Below are positions 16,412 to 24,669 of a stretch of DNA of 64,000 nt, one piece after another; position 1 is the stretch's first letter, and each line of letters opens with the position of its first letter. Both the position numbers and the translations under genes were made by a program. The stretch comes from Candidatus Nanoarchaeia archaeon (lineage in GTDB: Archaea > Nanobdellota > Nanobdellia > Woesearchaeales > UBA525). The stretch covers positions 68,501 through 132,500 of the forward strand of contig JANQNB010000011.1 of assembly GCA_028279755.1 (NCBI GenBank). The letters are read 5' to 3'. Below the pieces are notes generated by a model. That model did not search any database. It was not told the DNA's origin and saw only the letters and a list, made by a program, of their open reading frames with translations.

Positions 16412-16547
16412 GGTCAGCCCTGAGGCAAATAGTGCTCCCTTGGCGGCCTCTAAGAAACTCTAGCAAGGAAACCGAATCTGATACACGTCGATAGTAACGT
16501 GAGATGGACGCCGGAGCACAACCATTTGCCTCAACGCTGCGCTGACC
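16412..16547 (+). ncRNA. Candidate structured RNA, long closing stem
   Basis: The ends pair over three blocks: GGTCAGC with GCTGACC, TGAGGCAAAT with ATTTGCCTCA, and GTGCTCC with GGAGCAC, followed after a 3-nt bulge by GGCG with CGCC, all in nested order. The interior can form a hairpin CACGT-CGATAGTA-ACGTG extended by ATCT/AGAT. A TATA-like TTAATAAAA lies about 20 bases upstream on the plus strand. No ORF fits. It does not match a class I can name; the strand is inferred from the TATA element. It ends one base before the HAD gene's stop codon. Confidence 0.6.
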
Positions 16548-16548
16548 A

Positions 16549-17223
16549 TCAAACCTGACTGAAGAGCAAGCCAGGGCTGATCTTCGTGAAGTCATCGACG
16601 ACGAGATCAGCGCCCATGCCTTCCAGCGCTTCTCGCGTTGTCGTGGTGAGCACGCAGACGCAGTAGCAGCCAGCACGCTTCGCCGCGATCACGCCTGGCA
16701 CGCTGTCTTCGAACACGACGCACTGTTCAGGCGGGAGGCCGAGCTTCTTGGCTGCAAGGAGATAGACTGCCGGATCTGGCTTGAGCTTGCCGACCTCGTC
16801 AGCCAGGACGCGTCGCTCCTCTGTCAATTTGAGGATCTGGAGCGACAATTCGACATTCTCCGGCTCGGCGTTCGTCGCGATGATGCTCGGCACCTGCAAT
16901 TCCTGCAGCTGATCGAAGAAGCGGGTGAAACCCTTGACCGGCACGAGCTGCTGCATCGCCAGGTCCTTGAACAAGGCGCGTCGCTGATCCAGCAAGTCCT
17001 GAACCTGCAGCTTGCCGAGCAGTCCGTGCTTGGTCAGCACGTCCTCGAAGATGTAGCGCGCGCCTGTCCCTTCATAGACGTGGAACCATTGATCGCGCGT
17101 GATGACGATATTATGCTCCTTGAGCGTCTCGTTGAATGTTGCGAGGTGCAGCGCCGGCGAATCAGTGATCGTGCCGTCGAGATCGAAGATCGCGGCGCGG
17201 AAACGAGTAGCATTTTTATCCAT
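16549..17223 (-). CDS. HAD-superfamily phosphatase, beta-phosphoglucomutase-like
   Basis: The 224-residue protein shows HAD motif I 'FDLDGTITDS', a helical cap, motif II near 'IIATNAEPEN', the Lys in 'GKLKPDPAVYLLAAKKLG' and motif IV 'VVFEDSVPGVIAAKRAG'. This layout is that of phosphoglucomutase-like and sugar-phosphate phosphatases (subclass Ia). The specific substrate cannot be read from the sequence. It is not in an operon: it faces the structured RNA downstream and a divergent gene upstream. Confidence 0.9.
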   Translation of the reverse strand: MDKNATRFRAAIFDLDGTITDSPALHLATFNETLKEHNIVITRDQWFHVYEGTGARYIFEDVLTKHGLLGKLQVQDLLDQRRALFKDLAMQQLVPVKGFTRFFDQLQELQVPSIIATNAEPENVELSLQILKLTEERRVLADEVGKLKPDPAVYLLAAKKLGLPPEQCVVFEDSVPGVIAAKRAGCYCVCVLTTTTREALEGMGADLVVDDFTKISPGLLFSQV

Positions 17224-17285
17224 TCTTTTTCACCAATCGTGTTTTGAGCGCCAACTTTTTAAATCCTCTGTTGGATGAAGAGTGT

Positions 17286-18425
17286 ATGACCGTTCTTGTC
17301 AAGCAGCCAGTCACCCTCAACTCTCGTAGCATACGCCTTGTTATTGAGCGAAGGGATCCTTCAATGGCAAATTTGCCACCCCCAATGAGGGAGACGCCTC
17401 CGGATCGCATAAATTATTACATAAATGAAACAACTCTCAAAGTGTTTCATGATAACTTCGAAGAGTTTCGGAGTGCTATTGAAAGAAGGTCATTTGATGA
17501 TCTTGCTCGGTTTGTCGCACCCTTTCTTGTACAAACTGCCGAAGAGGCGATTCTGCAAACTCCTGATTTCTTCCGTTATGCTTCTTTTCCACTTAGTATT
17601 GTAATATTATTGGTGAAACCGTCTTTCGGTACAAATTTCATTCAATCGAATTCTAAAAAAAGCAATTGTATCATTAGTGTTGACTTTCTTCTCCTTATCA
17701 TCTGCTATCTGATCGAACGATACCAGTCTGATAAGCAGAAAAGAAACTTACTTCAGAGAATTTTTCATGAAACACAATCTCTCAGGGACTTACCAGGCCG
17801 TCGAAATCAGAACCTGCAGGAAGCCATGGTACACGAATTCAATCATTTTGTTCATTTTTGTGCTAATCCTCGCGTTTTCAGGGAAGAAACTTGGTGGGAT
17901 CGTAATCCGTATAGTCTCCAATTAGAAGCAGTTACCATGTTGTATGATTTTCGTGAGACGCCATTCATTGTCTATCCGAGAAGAGATAAATTTGAAGCGA
18001 CAAGCCATACATCAAGAAGCAGTGGGCAATGGCATCCGCATGCGTTCTTCATGGGGTACTTCATTGGTTTGGCGAGAATGAAAAAACATCATCAGAGTGA
18101 GTTTGAACAGCTCTCTGTTCAGAGGAGAGAAAAAGGAAAATGGGTGAAAATTGGGATGAAATGGGTGAATTTCGCAGATATCCTCCAAGATGAGAACCGC
18201 CCATTCTATCTTCAAAACCTACCTCCTGCTACTACGGACCAAATCATTGCGGATATTCGTCAGATGAGTTTTAGGAAATATCTCAGGACATACTATCAGG
18301 CAGCGAGGACATTGGGGATTCCAGAGCAGCAATTGCTGGTGCGCAAAGACCCCTTGCTGAGACGGTTTCGACGAACACGAGAGACGGCAAAGAAACCCCT
18401 CTCCCAATTTCGCTTCTCCAGCTGA
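17286..18425 (+). CDS. Putative zinc metallopeptidase-like protein (HExxH)
   Basis: No family is recognised. The 379-residue protein has 'MVHEFNHFVHF' near residue 193, an HExxH zinc site, and about 20 residues on 'LQLEAVTMLYD', where the Glu could be the third ligand as in gluzincins. A hydrophobic stretch 'CIISVDFLLLIICYLIE' precedes the site. The C-terminus is basic. The start chosen is the ATG at 17286, about 25 bases after TATA (CTTTTTAAAT), not the track's 17244. Base composition is clearly more AT-rich than that of the flanking genes, which suggests recent acquisition. Confidence 0.6.
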   Translation: MTVLVKQPVTLNSRSIRLVIERRDPSMANLPPPMRETPPDRINYYINETTLKVFHDNFEEFRSAIERRSFDDLARFVAPFLVQTAEEAILQTPDFFRYASFPLSIVILLVKPSFGTNFIQSNSKKSNCIISVDFLLLIICYLIERYQSDKQKRNLLQRIFHETQSLRDLPGRRNQNLQEAMVHEFNHFVHFCANPRVFREETWWDRNPYSLQLEAVTMLYDFRETPFIVYPRRDKFEATSHTSRSSGQWHPHAFFMGYFIGLARMKKHHQSEFEQLSVQRREKGKWVKIGMKWVNFADILQDENRPFYLQNLPPATTDQIIADIRQMSFRKYLRTYYQAARTLGIPEQQLLVRKDPLLRRFRRTRETAKKPLSQFRFSS

Positions 18426-18466
18426 ACGCAACCCTTTAATATGCCCTTGCCGTCCCAGGCATTCCC

Positions 18467-20170
18467 ATGACTCTGCCGGATGAATACCTTGCGCGCTTCC
18501 TGGATTTCCTTCGCTTGAACGAGCATGAAGTCTCGAAAGACGCGATCGCGCAGGAGAAAAAGCGACTATGCAAGGCGCTCGCGATCAAAGAGGTGCCGAG
18601 CGATATCACGGTGCTCATGCACCTTGACGGCGAAGACTTGGAATTCGCGAAAAAGCTCTTGATGACCAAGCCGATGCGCAGCCAGAGCGGCGTCGCTGTC
18701 GTTGCGCTGATGTCCCGTCCCAGTCGCTGCCCGCACGGCCGCTGCACGTATTGTCCAGGCGGCCCCGGCTCGGTCTTTGGCGACGTGCCGCAGAGCTATA
18801 CCGGCCACGAGCCAGCAACAATGCGCGGCAAGCGCGCGAACTACGACGCATATGTCCAAGTCTTCAACCGACTCGAGCAGTACCTCGTGGCGGGCCACGA
18901 CCCGCAGAAGGTCGAGCTCATCATCATGGGCGGCACCTTCCCGCACGAGGATCCGAAGTATCAAGAGCAGTTTGTCACAGATGCATTCCAGGCCTTGAAT
19001 GATTTTTCTCAGGGATTTTTCAAGGATGGTGTTCTTGACATTGATACCTTCAAAGAGTTTTTTGTCCTGCCTGGCAGTGTGAAGGATGAGGAACGAACGA
19101 AAAAAATCCGAGCGAATATCATGGCTGTCAAGGAAAGGAGACGTCAATCCCTTGAGGAAAGCCATGCTGAGAACGAAGGCGCGCGCATCCGGAGCGTCGG
19201 CCTGACTATCGAGACCCGGCCGAGCCATGGCAAGCTCAAGCACGGCAATGACCTGCTCCGCTTGGGCTGCACCCGGGTCGAGCTTGGCATCCAGACCCTG
19301 CACGACGACGTGCTGCAGGCTGTGCATCGCGATCACACGGTCCAGGACAGCATCGACGCCATCGCAGACCTGCGCGACCTGGGCTTCAAGCTGAACTTCC
19401 ACATCATGCTCGGCCTGCCCGGCATGACGACAGAGGCGGACGTGACAGTGGCCAAGCAATTGTTCGAGAACGAGGATCTCCGTCCTGACATGCTCAAGCT
19501 CTACCCGTGCATGGTGATGCCAGGCACGCCCTTGTACAACGACTACAAAGAAGGCAAATTCACACCCATTACTACAGACGACGCTGCCGACGCCATCGCT
19601 GACATCATGGGATTGCTCCCACGCTATTGTCGGGTCATGCGCGTGCAGCGAGACATCCCGACGAAAGTGACAGAAGCCGGGGTTGACAAGACAAACCTGC
19701 GACAGCTGGTCGAACAGCGCATGCAGGAAAAGAAGATCATGAGCCAGGACATCAGGGCGCGAGAAATCGGCGCACGCACGATCAACAAGGCAGTCTTGAA
19801 CGTGGTTGGCTTCGATGCAAGCGGCGGGGAAGAGTTCTTCATCACGATCGATGATCCAAGCCAGGACGCGCTCATCGGCTTCTGCCGCCTGCGGCTGCCG
19901 ACAAGACAAGTGCGGGACGAGTTCGACGTCAGGACAGCGATCGTGCGCGAACTCCATGTCTATGGCAAAGCGACAGGCATCGGCGTTGTCGGCGTCGAAG
20001 GAAGCGCGCAGCACCGCGGCTTTGGCAGCCAGTTGATGCATGTTGCCGAGCGCATCGCGCGCGAACAAGGCAAGAAGAAAATGCTTGTGATCAGCGGCGT
20101 GGGCGTGCGCAAATATTATGAAAAGCTGGGTTACAAGAAAGAAGGGCCGTACATGGCAAAGGAGTTATGA
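18467..20170 (+). CDS. elp3: Elp3 tRNA uridine-34 modification enzyme
   Basis: This 567-residue protein has a radical SAM domain with 'SRCPHGRCTYCPGG' (the iron-sulfur cysteines) followed by a C-terminal GNAT acetyltransferase domain ('GVEGSAQHRGFGSQLMHVAE'). Archaeal Elp3 acts alone and makes the carboxymethyl group at the wobble uridine of tRNAs. Domain order and length are as in the family. It is leaderless: TATA (CCTTTAATAT) lies about 30 bases before the ATG. It overlaps the downstream RNA methyltransferase by four bases, giving a two-gene RNA-modification operon. Confidence 0.96.
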   Translation: MTLPDEYLARFLDFLRLNEHEVSKDAIAQEKKRLCKALAIKEVPSDITVLMHLDGEDLEFAKKLLMTKPMRSQSGVAVVALMSRPSRCPHGRCTYCPGGPGSVFGDVPQSYTGHEPATMRGKRANYDAYVQVFNRLEQYLVAGHDPQKVELIIMGGTFPHEDPKYQEQFVTDAFQALNDFSQGFFKDGVLDIDTFKEFFVLPGSVKDEERTKKIRANIMAVKERRRQSLEESHAENEGARIRSVGLTIETRPSHGKLKHGNDLLRLGCTRVELGIQTLHDDVLQAVHRDHTVQDSIDAIADLRDLGFKLNFHIMLGLPGMTTEADVTVAKQLFENEDLRPDMLKLYPCMVMPGTPLYNDYKEGKFTPITTDDAADAIADIMGLLPRYCRVMRVQRDIPTKVTEAGVDKTNLRQLVEQRMQEKKIMSQDIRAREIGARTINKAVLNVVGFDASGGEEFFITIDDPSQDALIGFCRLRLPTRQVRDEFDVRTAIVRELHVYGKATGIGVVGVEGSAQHRGFGSQLMHVAERIAREQGKKKMLVISGVGVRKYYEKLGYKKEGPYMAKEL

Positions 20171-21135
20171 CGATGGCGAAAGGTGAACCGAAAGCCATTC
20201 CCCAAGACATCGAGTTCAAGAAGGAATTCGAAGAACGCTACAGGGAACTCTTGGGAAAAGAATATGACAAGTACAAAAAATTCTCCTCCTCATACATCAG
20301 GAAATGCATTCGTGTCAATACGCTGAAGATCTCTGTTGCTGCACTCAAGAAGCGGCTTGAGAAGGAATGGAAACTCGAACCAATCCCCTGGTGCGAGGAG
20401 GGTTTTTGGATTACCAAAAAAGGTGAAGAACGGTTTGATATTGGTAATTTACCTGAGCATCAATTGGGTTTTATCTACATCCAGGAAGCTGCGTCGATGA
20501 TCCCACCTGTGGTGCTTGCGCCGACGCCTGGCGAACGCGTGCTTGATCTCTGCGCCGCTCCTGGCAGCAAGACGACACAATTGGCAATGTACATGCAAAA
20601 CCAGGGCGTGCTGGTCGCGAACGACGTCGACTGGACGCGCCTGAAGCCGCTCGGCCTGAACCTGCAGCGCTGTGGTGTCACGAACACTGTTGCAGTGCTG
20701 AAGTCGAACAGACGGCTCGAGAAGGAGTCTTATGACAAAGTTCTTGTTGATGCGCCGTGTTCTGGAACCGGCACGATCAGGCGCTCGTTGAAGACCATGC
20801 GCATGTGGTCGCCAGGACTGGTGAAGCGCATGGCACGTGACCAACGGCGGCTGGTCCAGCAGGGCTTTGACCTGCTCAAACCAGGCGGCACGCTCGTGTA
20901 CAGCACGTGCACGCAGGAGCCAGAAGAGAACGAAGCAGTCGTGTCCTGGCTTCTGGAAAAGAACGACAATGCCGAACTCCGGGACATTAATCTGAAGATT
21001 CAACGGCAGGACGCTGTGACTGAGTGGGAAGGGAATACGTTCCACAAGGACACATCGAAATGCCTTCGTATCTACCCCCAAGACAACGACACAGAAGGGT
21101 TCTTTGTTGCGAAAATCAAGAAACTATCTCCCTGA
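20167..21135 (+). CDS. NOL1/NOP2/Sun-family RNA (cytosine-5) methyltransferase
   Basis: This is a 322-residue SAM-dependent enzyme. It has motif I 'VLDLCAAPGSKTTQLA', motif IV 'DAPCSGTGTIRR' and motif VI 'LVYSTCTQEPEENE', with the two conserved cysteines used in catalysis and release. The N-terminal 90 residues are the RNA-binding part. The family methylates C5 of cytosine in tRNA or rRNA; which site cannot be read here. It begins inside the elp3 stop (ATGA), so both modification enzymes are made together. Its 3' end overlaps the convergent GGDEF gene by 12 bases. Confidence 0.94.
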   Translation: MTMAKGEPKAIPQDIEFKKEFEERYRELLGKEYDKYKKFSSSYIRKCIRVNTLKISVAALKKRLEKEWKLEPIPWCEEGFWITKKGEERFDIGNLPEHQLGFIYIQEAASMIPPVVLAPTPGERVLDLCAAPGSKTTQLAMYMQNQGVLVANDVDWTRLKPLGLNLQRCGVTNTVAVLKSNRRLEKESYDKVLVDAPCSGTGTIRRSLKTMRMWSPGLVKRMARDQRRLVQQGFDLLKPGGTLVYSTCTQEPEENEAVVSWLLEKNDNAELRDINLKIQRQDAVTEWEGNTFHKDTSKCLRIYPQDNDTEGFFVAKIKKLSP

Positions 21136-22275
21136 AATGTAGATCCTGTCTCGGCCATCCTCTTTGGCTCTTGTAAGAAGCTGGGATGCGTATTGTCGCA
21201 ATTCTGATTGTGTTCTTGGAGCGCGATATGCGCTCACGATGCCTGCGCTGAATCTGATTGGGAGTTTACACTCCAGACCCAATACCTCAGGTATTGTTGC
21301 GACTGTTTCGCGTATGCCATATAATCGTTCTGCTACTTTGTCAGGACTCATGCCCTTTAATCCAACGATGAATTCGTCGCCACCAAACTGGATTACAGAA
21401 TCTGAAGGCCGGAATGCACTATTGAGCACAGATGCAAACTGGAAGAGAATTTGATCTGCATGATCGTATCCATATGCATCGTTTACTGGTTTGAATTCGT
21501 CCAAGTCAAGGAAAGCCATACTAAACGGAACGTCTTCATGAGTAGATTGAGCCCGAATTTGGCTGAGAACGTGTACGCCTTTATTGAAACTCAACGCATT
21601 CTTCATTTTTGCGTATTTGCCATCAATAAGATCGATTCGGGTACCCAAAGCTCCCTGATAGTCTCCGACGATGGATCCTAGTTGATGTTGCTGCGCCTGA
21701 TCGATACTTTCAAGTCCGTGGCGACAAAGCAAAATGGCGCCGATGGGTCCTTCAGCTCTGCTTTCTGGAGAGACTAGGGGATGAATCATCACAGAGTACT
21801 CGTCACTTGGCGTCAAAATCGCCTCTTTTGGCATAGTCGCAACATTCAAGATACAGTCCCTCGTTGGGACTGGCAAGTACACAGGAGCTTCGTTTTCGAT
21901 GGCTCGCGCTCCCCTGTTCACACCTAATTGAAAGAATCGTCCAAGAAAACGTCTGTACGGTGGATTCAGCGCGCCGATAACATGCATCTGGGCAGGCTCA
22001 CCGTTCGGTTGCCGTACCACTCGCAACAAAGCGAGCGTATCAAGAGGATTGCCATATCGTCGGAACTCCGCATCCAGAATTGCCAATGCCTGACTGGGCG
22101 AGGCCCCTTCGACGATTCGTTTGTAGCTTCTTTGCTGAGCTTGTACACTTCCTACCTGCTGTGTGAGAGTGCGATTTAAGATTTCTAGTCTTTGAAGTTC
22201 ACTAACTCCTTCAGGAAAAACTGTATTGCCGGAATCAGCAGATTCCCCTCGTTTAGGTTGTTCAGGATCACTCAT
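21124..22275 (-). CDS. GAF-GGDEF protein (putative diguanylate cyclase)
   Basis: This 383-residue protein has an N-terminal coiled region, a GAF-like sensory domain (about 55-205) and a C-terminal GGDEF domain (about 225-383). The active-site loop 'FGGDEFIVGL' is intact, as is the Mg/substrate region 'AFLDLDEFKPVNDAYGYDHAD'. A candidate product-inhibition site 'RPSD' lies five residues before GGDEF. This fits a c-di-GMP synthase, unusual for an archaeon; no EAL or HD-GYP phosphodiesterase or PilZ gene is nearby. It is leaderless, with TATA (CTTATAAATA) about 25 bases before the ATG at 22275. There is no membrane segment, so it would be cytoplasmic. Confidence 0.85.
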   Translation of the reverse strand: MSDPEQPKRGESADSGNTVFPEGVSELQRLEILNRTLTQQVGSVQAQQRSYKRIVEGASPSQALAILDAEFRRYGNPLDTLALLRVVRQPNGEPAQMHVIGALNPPYRRFLGRFFQLGVNRGARAIENEAPVYLPVPTRDCILNVATMPKEAILTPSDEYSVMIHPLVSPESRAEGPIGAILLCRHGLESIDQAQQHQLGSIVGDYQGALGTRIDLIDGKYAKMKNALSFNKGVHVLSQIRAQSTHEDVPFSMAFLDLDEFKPVNDAYGYDHADQILFQFASVLNSAFRPSDSVIQFGGDEFIVGLKGMSPDKVAERLYGIRETVATIPEVLGLECKLPIRFSAGIVSAYRAPRTQSELRQYASQLLTRAKEDGRDRIYISGR

Positions 22276-22348
22276 AACCACTTAAAAGTAGTTACTATTT
22301 ATAAGTATTCGTGTTTTATTTATAAATGAACGAAGAAAATTGAGAAAA

Positions 22349-22786
22349 TTACTTCCTCGCCTTCTCGATCTTGCCCTTGAGCAAGGCCTTCAGGCTCTGG
22401 TCATTCACCTTGATGACCTGCCAGCGCACGCCAGGAATGTCGCCTTTCGAGCGCCCCATCTTGCCGCCGATGCACTCGACCACGACCTCGTCGTGCTCAT
22501 CCACAAGCTTTGTCGCGCCATCGCCAGGCAGGAAGGCCGTGATCTGCTTGCCGTTCTTCACCAGCTGCACGCGAGCGCACTTGCGCATGGCAGAGTTCGG
22601 CTGCTTCGCTTCACGCTGTACTTTTTCGAGAACAATACCTTTTGCTTGCGACGCGCCTTCAAGCGGATCGCTCTTGACTTTCAAGCCCAAGACTTTCTTC
22701 GCATACCACTTGTACAGCTTGCGCGAGCGTGCGCGTCGCGCCTTGAGCTTCTTGGCTGCGTTCACTCCTGAGCTTTTCTTTGCCAT
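22349..22786 (-). CDS. rps12: 30S ribosomal protein S12
   Basis: This is a 145-residue decoding-centre protein with '[20 protein letters not shown]' and '[20 protein letters not shown]', typical of archaeal S12. It is the last gene of the RNA polymerase operon and overlaps the nusA stop by one base. In most archaea S7 follows; here the operon ends in a T-rich stretch. Confidence 0.97.
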   Translation of the reverse strand: MAKKSSGVNAAKKLKARRARSRKLYKWYAKKVLGLKVKSDPLEGASQAKGIVLEKVQREAKQPNSAMRKCARVQLVKNGKQITAFLPGDGATKLVDEHDEVVVECIGGKMGRSKGDIPGVRWQVIKVNDQSLKALLKGKIEKARK

Positions 22787-23223
22787 TATACGACCTTGAT
22801 TTCCTTGACATCCGGAAAGTATTTCTGGACAACACGCTCGTAGAAGCGCAGATTCTGGGCCTTTGCCCCGATTATTAAGCCTTTCGTTTTCATGTCGTCG
22901 TCGTACAGCGTGACGATCCCTTCCTCAGGATCGTTCACTTCTGTCCGAGCGACTTTCAACGGATGGATCAGGTTTCGAATAAACAACTTGATATCAGGAT
23001 TGAACTCCGAGATCTTCAAACGCCTGTTCAACTGCTGGCTCAGCTTCTTGACGTTCGCGCCGTCCTTGCCCAATGCCTTCATCAGGCCGCCGGTCTCGAT
23101 GATGAAGAACAAACGGTCGTTATGGTCGTAATAGTCCTTGACTTTCACATGGGTCAATTTCTCGAAGTGCCCGATGATCTGCAGGGTTTCCGTATCAAAG
23201 ACTTGTTTTTCAGGAGTTTCCAT
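22786..23223 (-). CDS. nusA: NusA-like KH-domain transcription factor
   Basis: This is a 145-residue protein of two KH domains, the form of NusA found in archaea (no N-terminal domain or S1). '[21 protein letters not shown]' and '[19 protein letters not shown]' are the G-x-x-G loops. It is thought to act in transcription termination or in RNA binding. The ATG at 23223 overlaps the tail of the L30e stop region; the track uses a TTG upstream. Confidence 0.93.
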   Translation of the reverse strand: METPEKQVFDTETLQIIGHFEKLTHVKVKDYYDHNDRLFFIIETGGLMKALGKDGANVKKLSQQLNRRLKISEFNPDIKLFIRNLIHPLKVARTEVNDPEEGIVTLYDDDMKTKGLIIGAKAQNLRFYERVVQKYFPDVKEIKVV

Positions 23224-23225
23224 TT

Positions 23226-23486
23226 TCAAGCGAGAATTGCGATTGCTGCTATTGAGAAGGGCTTCTTGCAGAGCGTTCCAAGCTCGTCGTTCGGCATCTC
23301 TGCGTCCTCGAGCGCGAACTTGACGCCCAGTCCGTGATACCGGTTGAGCTGTTCGCGGAGCTCGTCAGGGGCGTTGCTGGCGAGCACAACCTTGTTCACA
23401 CTGCCTTGCCGCACAGCCTTGAGCACGCGGTCTGAGCCGATGACGAGTTTGTCGCTGCCGAGGAGCTTTCTGATCTCTGCTTTCAT
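23226..23486 (-). CDS. rpl30e: 50S ribosomal protein L30e
   Basis: This is an 86-residue L7Ae-fold protein ('KLVIGSDRVLKAVRQGSVNKVVLASNAP'), in its conserved place between rpoA2 and nusA. It is slightly shorter than the usual 95-100. The gene follows rpoA2 by 37 bases. Confidence 0.95.
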   Translation of the reverse strand: MKAEIRKLLGSDKLVIGSDRVLKAVRQGSVNKVVLASNAPDELREQLNRYHGLGVKFALEDAEMPNDELGTLCKKPFSIAAIAILA

Positions 23487-23523
23487 TGTGCGTCACGAAT
23501 TACGGTTTCTTTATAAATATTGC

Positions 23524-24660
23524 TTACTGTTTGACTTTCGTAATCAGTCCGGGCAATCCCGTACCGACAGGCACCGGCTGGTTGAGCATGACGTTCTCGA
23601 TCACGCTGTTCAGCGGGTCTCGCTCGCCGATCATCGCCGCGTTGAAGATGTGGCGCAGGGGCGTCTCGAAGCTGGCGCGCGCGAGCACGCTTGGCTTGTC
23701 TTTGACAATGCCGTAACGCGAGATGCCCTGGACATGGCCTGCCATGGTCATCGCGTCTGCCACGAGCAGGATGTGCCGGATGTCGATGCTGATACCTTGC
23801 GCGTCGAGGACCTTGATGACTTCGCGGATCGCCTGTTCCCGCACCGCTTCGATGCCGAACACTTCCTCGACCTCGTAGAGGTCGTTGCTCACCGTCCTCG
23901 TGGTGTCGACCTCGTCCATCTTGAGCACTGCTTTCAGGTTCGAGCCTGCAGTGGCGATCATGTATTCCTCGCCGCGCTTCACTGGCAGCACCTGCGTGAC
24001 GCCGCGGACGCCGTTGATGTAGATGGTGCGGATCTTCTCGCGCAGGCGATAGACTTCCTTGAGCGGTTCGTCTTTCGAGTTGCTCTTGATCTCGAGGATG
24101 TCTTCCCCTGTCTTCTTGAGGGTGAATCCTTTCAGGCTCTTGCTGAGCACCTTCATCAAGCGGTCGATCTTGATGTCCACGAGGTCCATCCGGTCAGTGT
24201 TGAGCGTCACGGTCATCGTGCTCTCGACCACGTCGATCGTGACTTCCTTGATGTATTCCTCGAACTTCGTCTCCTTGATCTTCTCAGCCACCTTCTTGAT
24301 GTCCTCGCCGTGCTTGTACGGCTCTTTCAGGTAGACTTCCATCATCGGGCTCTTGATCGTCTTGCGCGCGTCGAGGATCTCGATCAGCCGCGGCAAGCCT
24401 GTCGTGACGTTCATCTCAGACACGCCAGCGAAGTGGAACGTGTTCAGTGTCATCTGCGTGCCCGGCTCGCCGATGCTTTCAGCGCAGACAAGGCCGACGC
24501 ACTCGCCGGAATCGACGACAGCCGCGTCGTATTCCTGCTGGACTTCTTCCAGGATCTTCTTCAGCTTCGCGTCGGTGATCTTAGCTGGCAGGTTCTCCTT
24601 CACCTCGTCGAGGAGCTGTTGTGGGATCTTGCCTTCGTATTGTTTGAAGATAGTTGACAT
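23524..24660 (-). CDS. rpoA2: DNA-directed RNA polymerase subunit A''
   Basis: This is a 378-residue C-terminal part of the largest subunit, including the trigger-loop region '[25 protein letters not shown]', the jaw and the cleft. The archaeal split between A' and A'' is present. The ATG at 24660 has a GGTGA ribosome site and lies nine bases after the A' stop; the track starts at an upstream GTG. Confidence 0.98.
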   Translation of the reverse strand: MSTIFKQYEGKIPQQLLDEVKENLPAKITDAKLKKILEEVQQEYDAAVVDSGECVGLVCAESIGEPGTQMTLNTFHFAGVSEMNVTTGLPRLIEILDARKTIKSPMMEVYLKEPYKHGEDIKKVAEKIKETKFEEYIKEVTIDVVESTMTVTLNTDRMDLVDIKIDRLMKVLSKSLKGFTLKKTGEDILEIKSNSKDEPLKEVYRLREKIRTIYINGVRGVTQVLPVKRGEEYMIATAGSNLKAVLKMDEVDTTRTVSNDLYEVEEVFGIEAVREQAIREVIKVLDAQGISIDIRHILLVADAMTMAGHVQGISRYGIVKDKPSVLARASFETPLRHIFNAAMIGERDPLNSVIENVMLNQPVPVGTGLPGLITKVKQ

Positions 24661-24669
24661 GAGGTTCAC

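Noticed and set aside
16412-16547. Naming the structured RNA as SRP RNA or RNase P RNA
   Set aside because: The length and the motifs I can see do not convincingly match either, so it is left unassigned.
18566-20068. 500-residue ORF opposite elp3
   Set aside because: It is a shadow of the radical SAM/GNAT gene.
23344-24657. 437-residue ORF opposite rpoA2
   Set aside because: It is a shadow of a certain RNA polymerase gene, rich in Asp and His from antisense codons.
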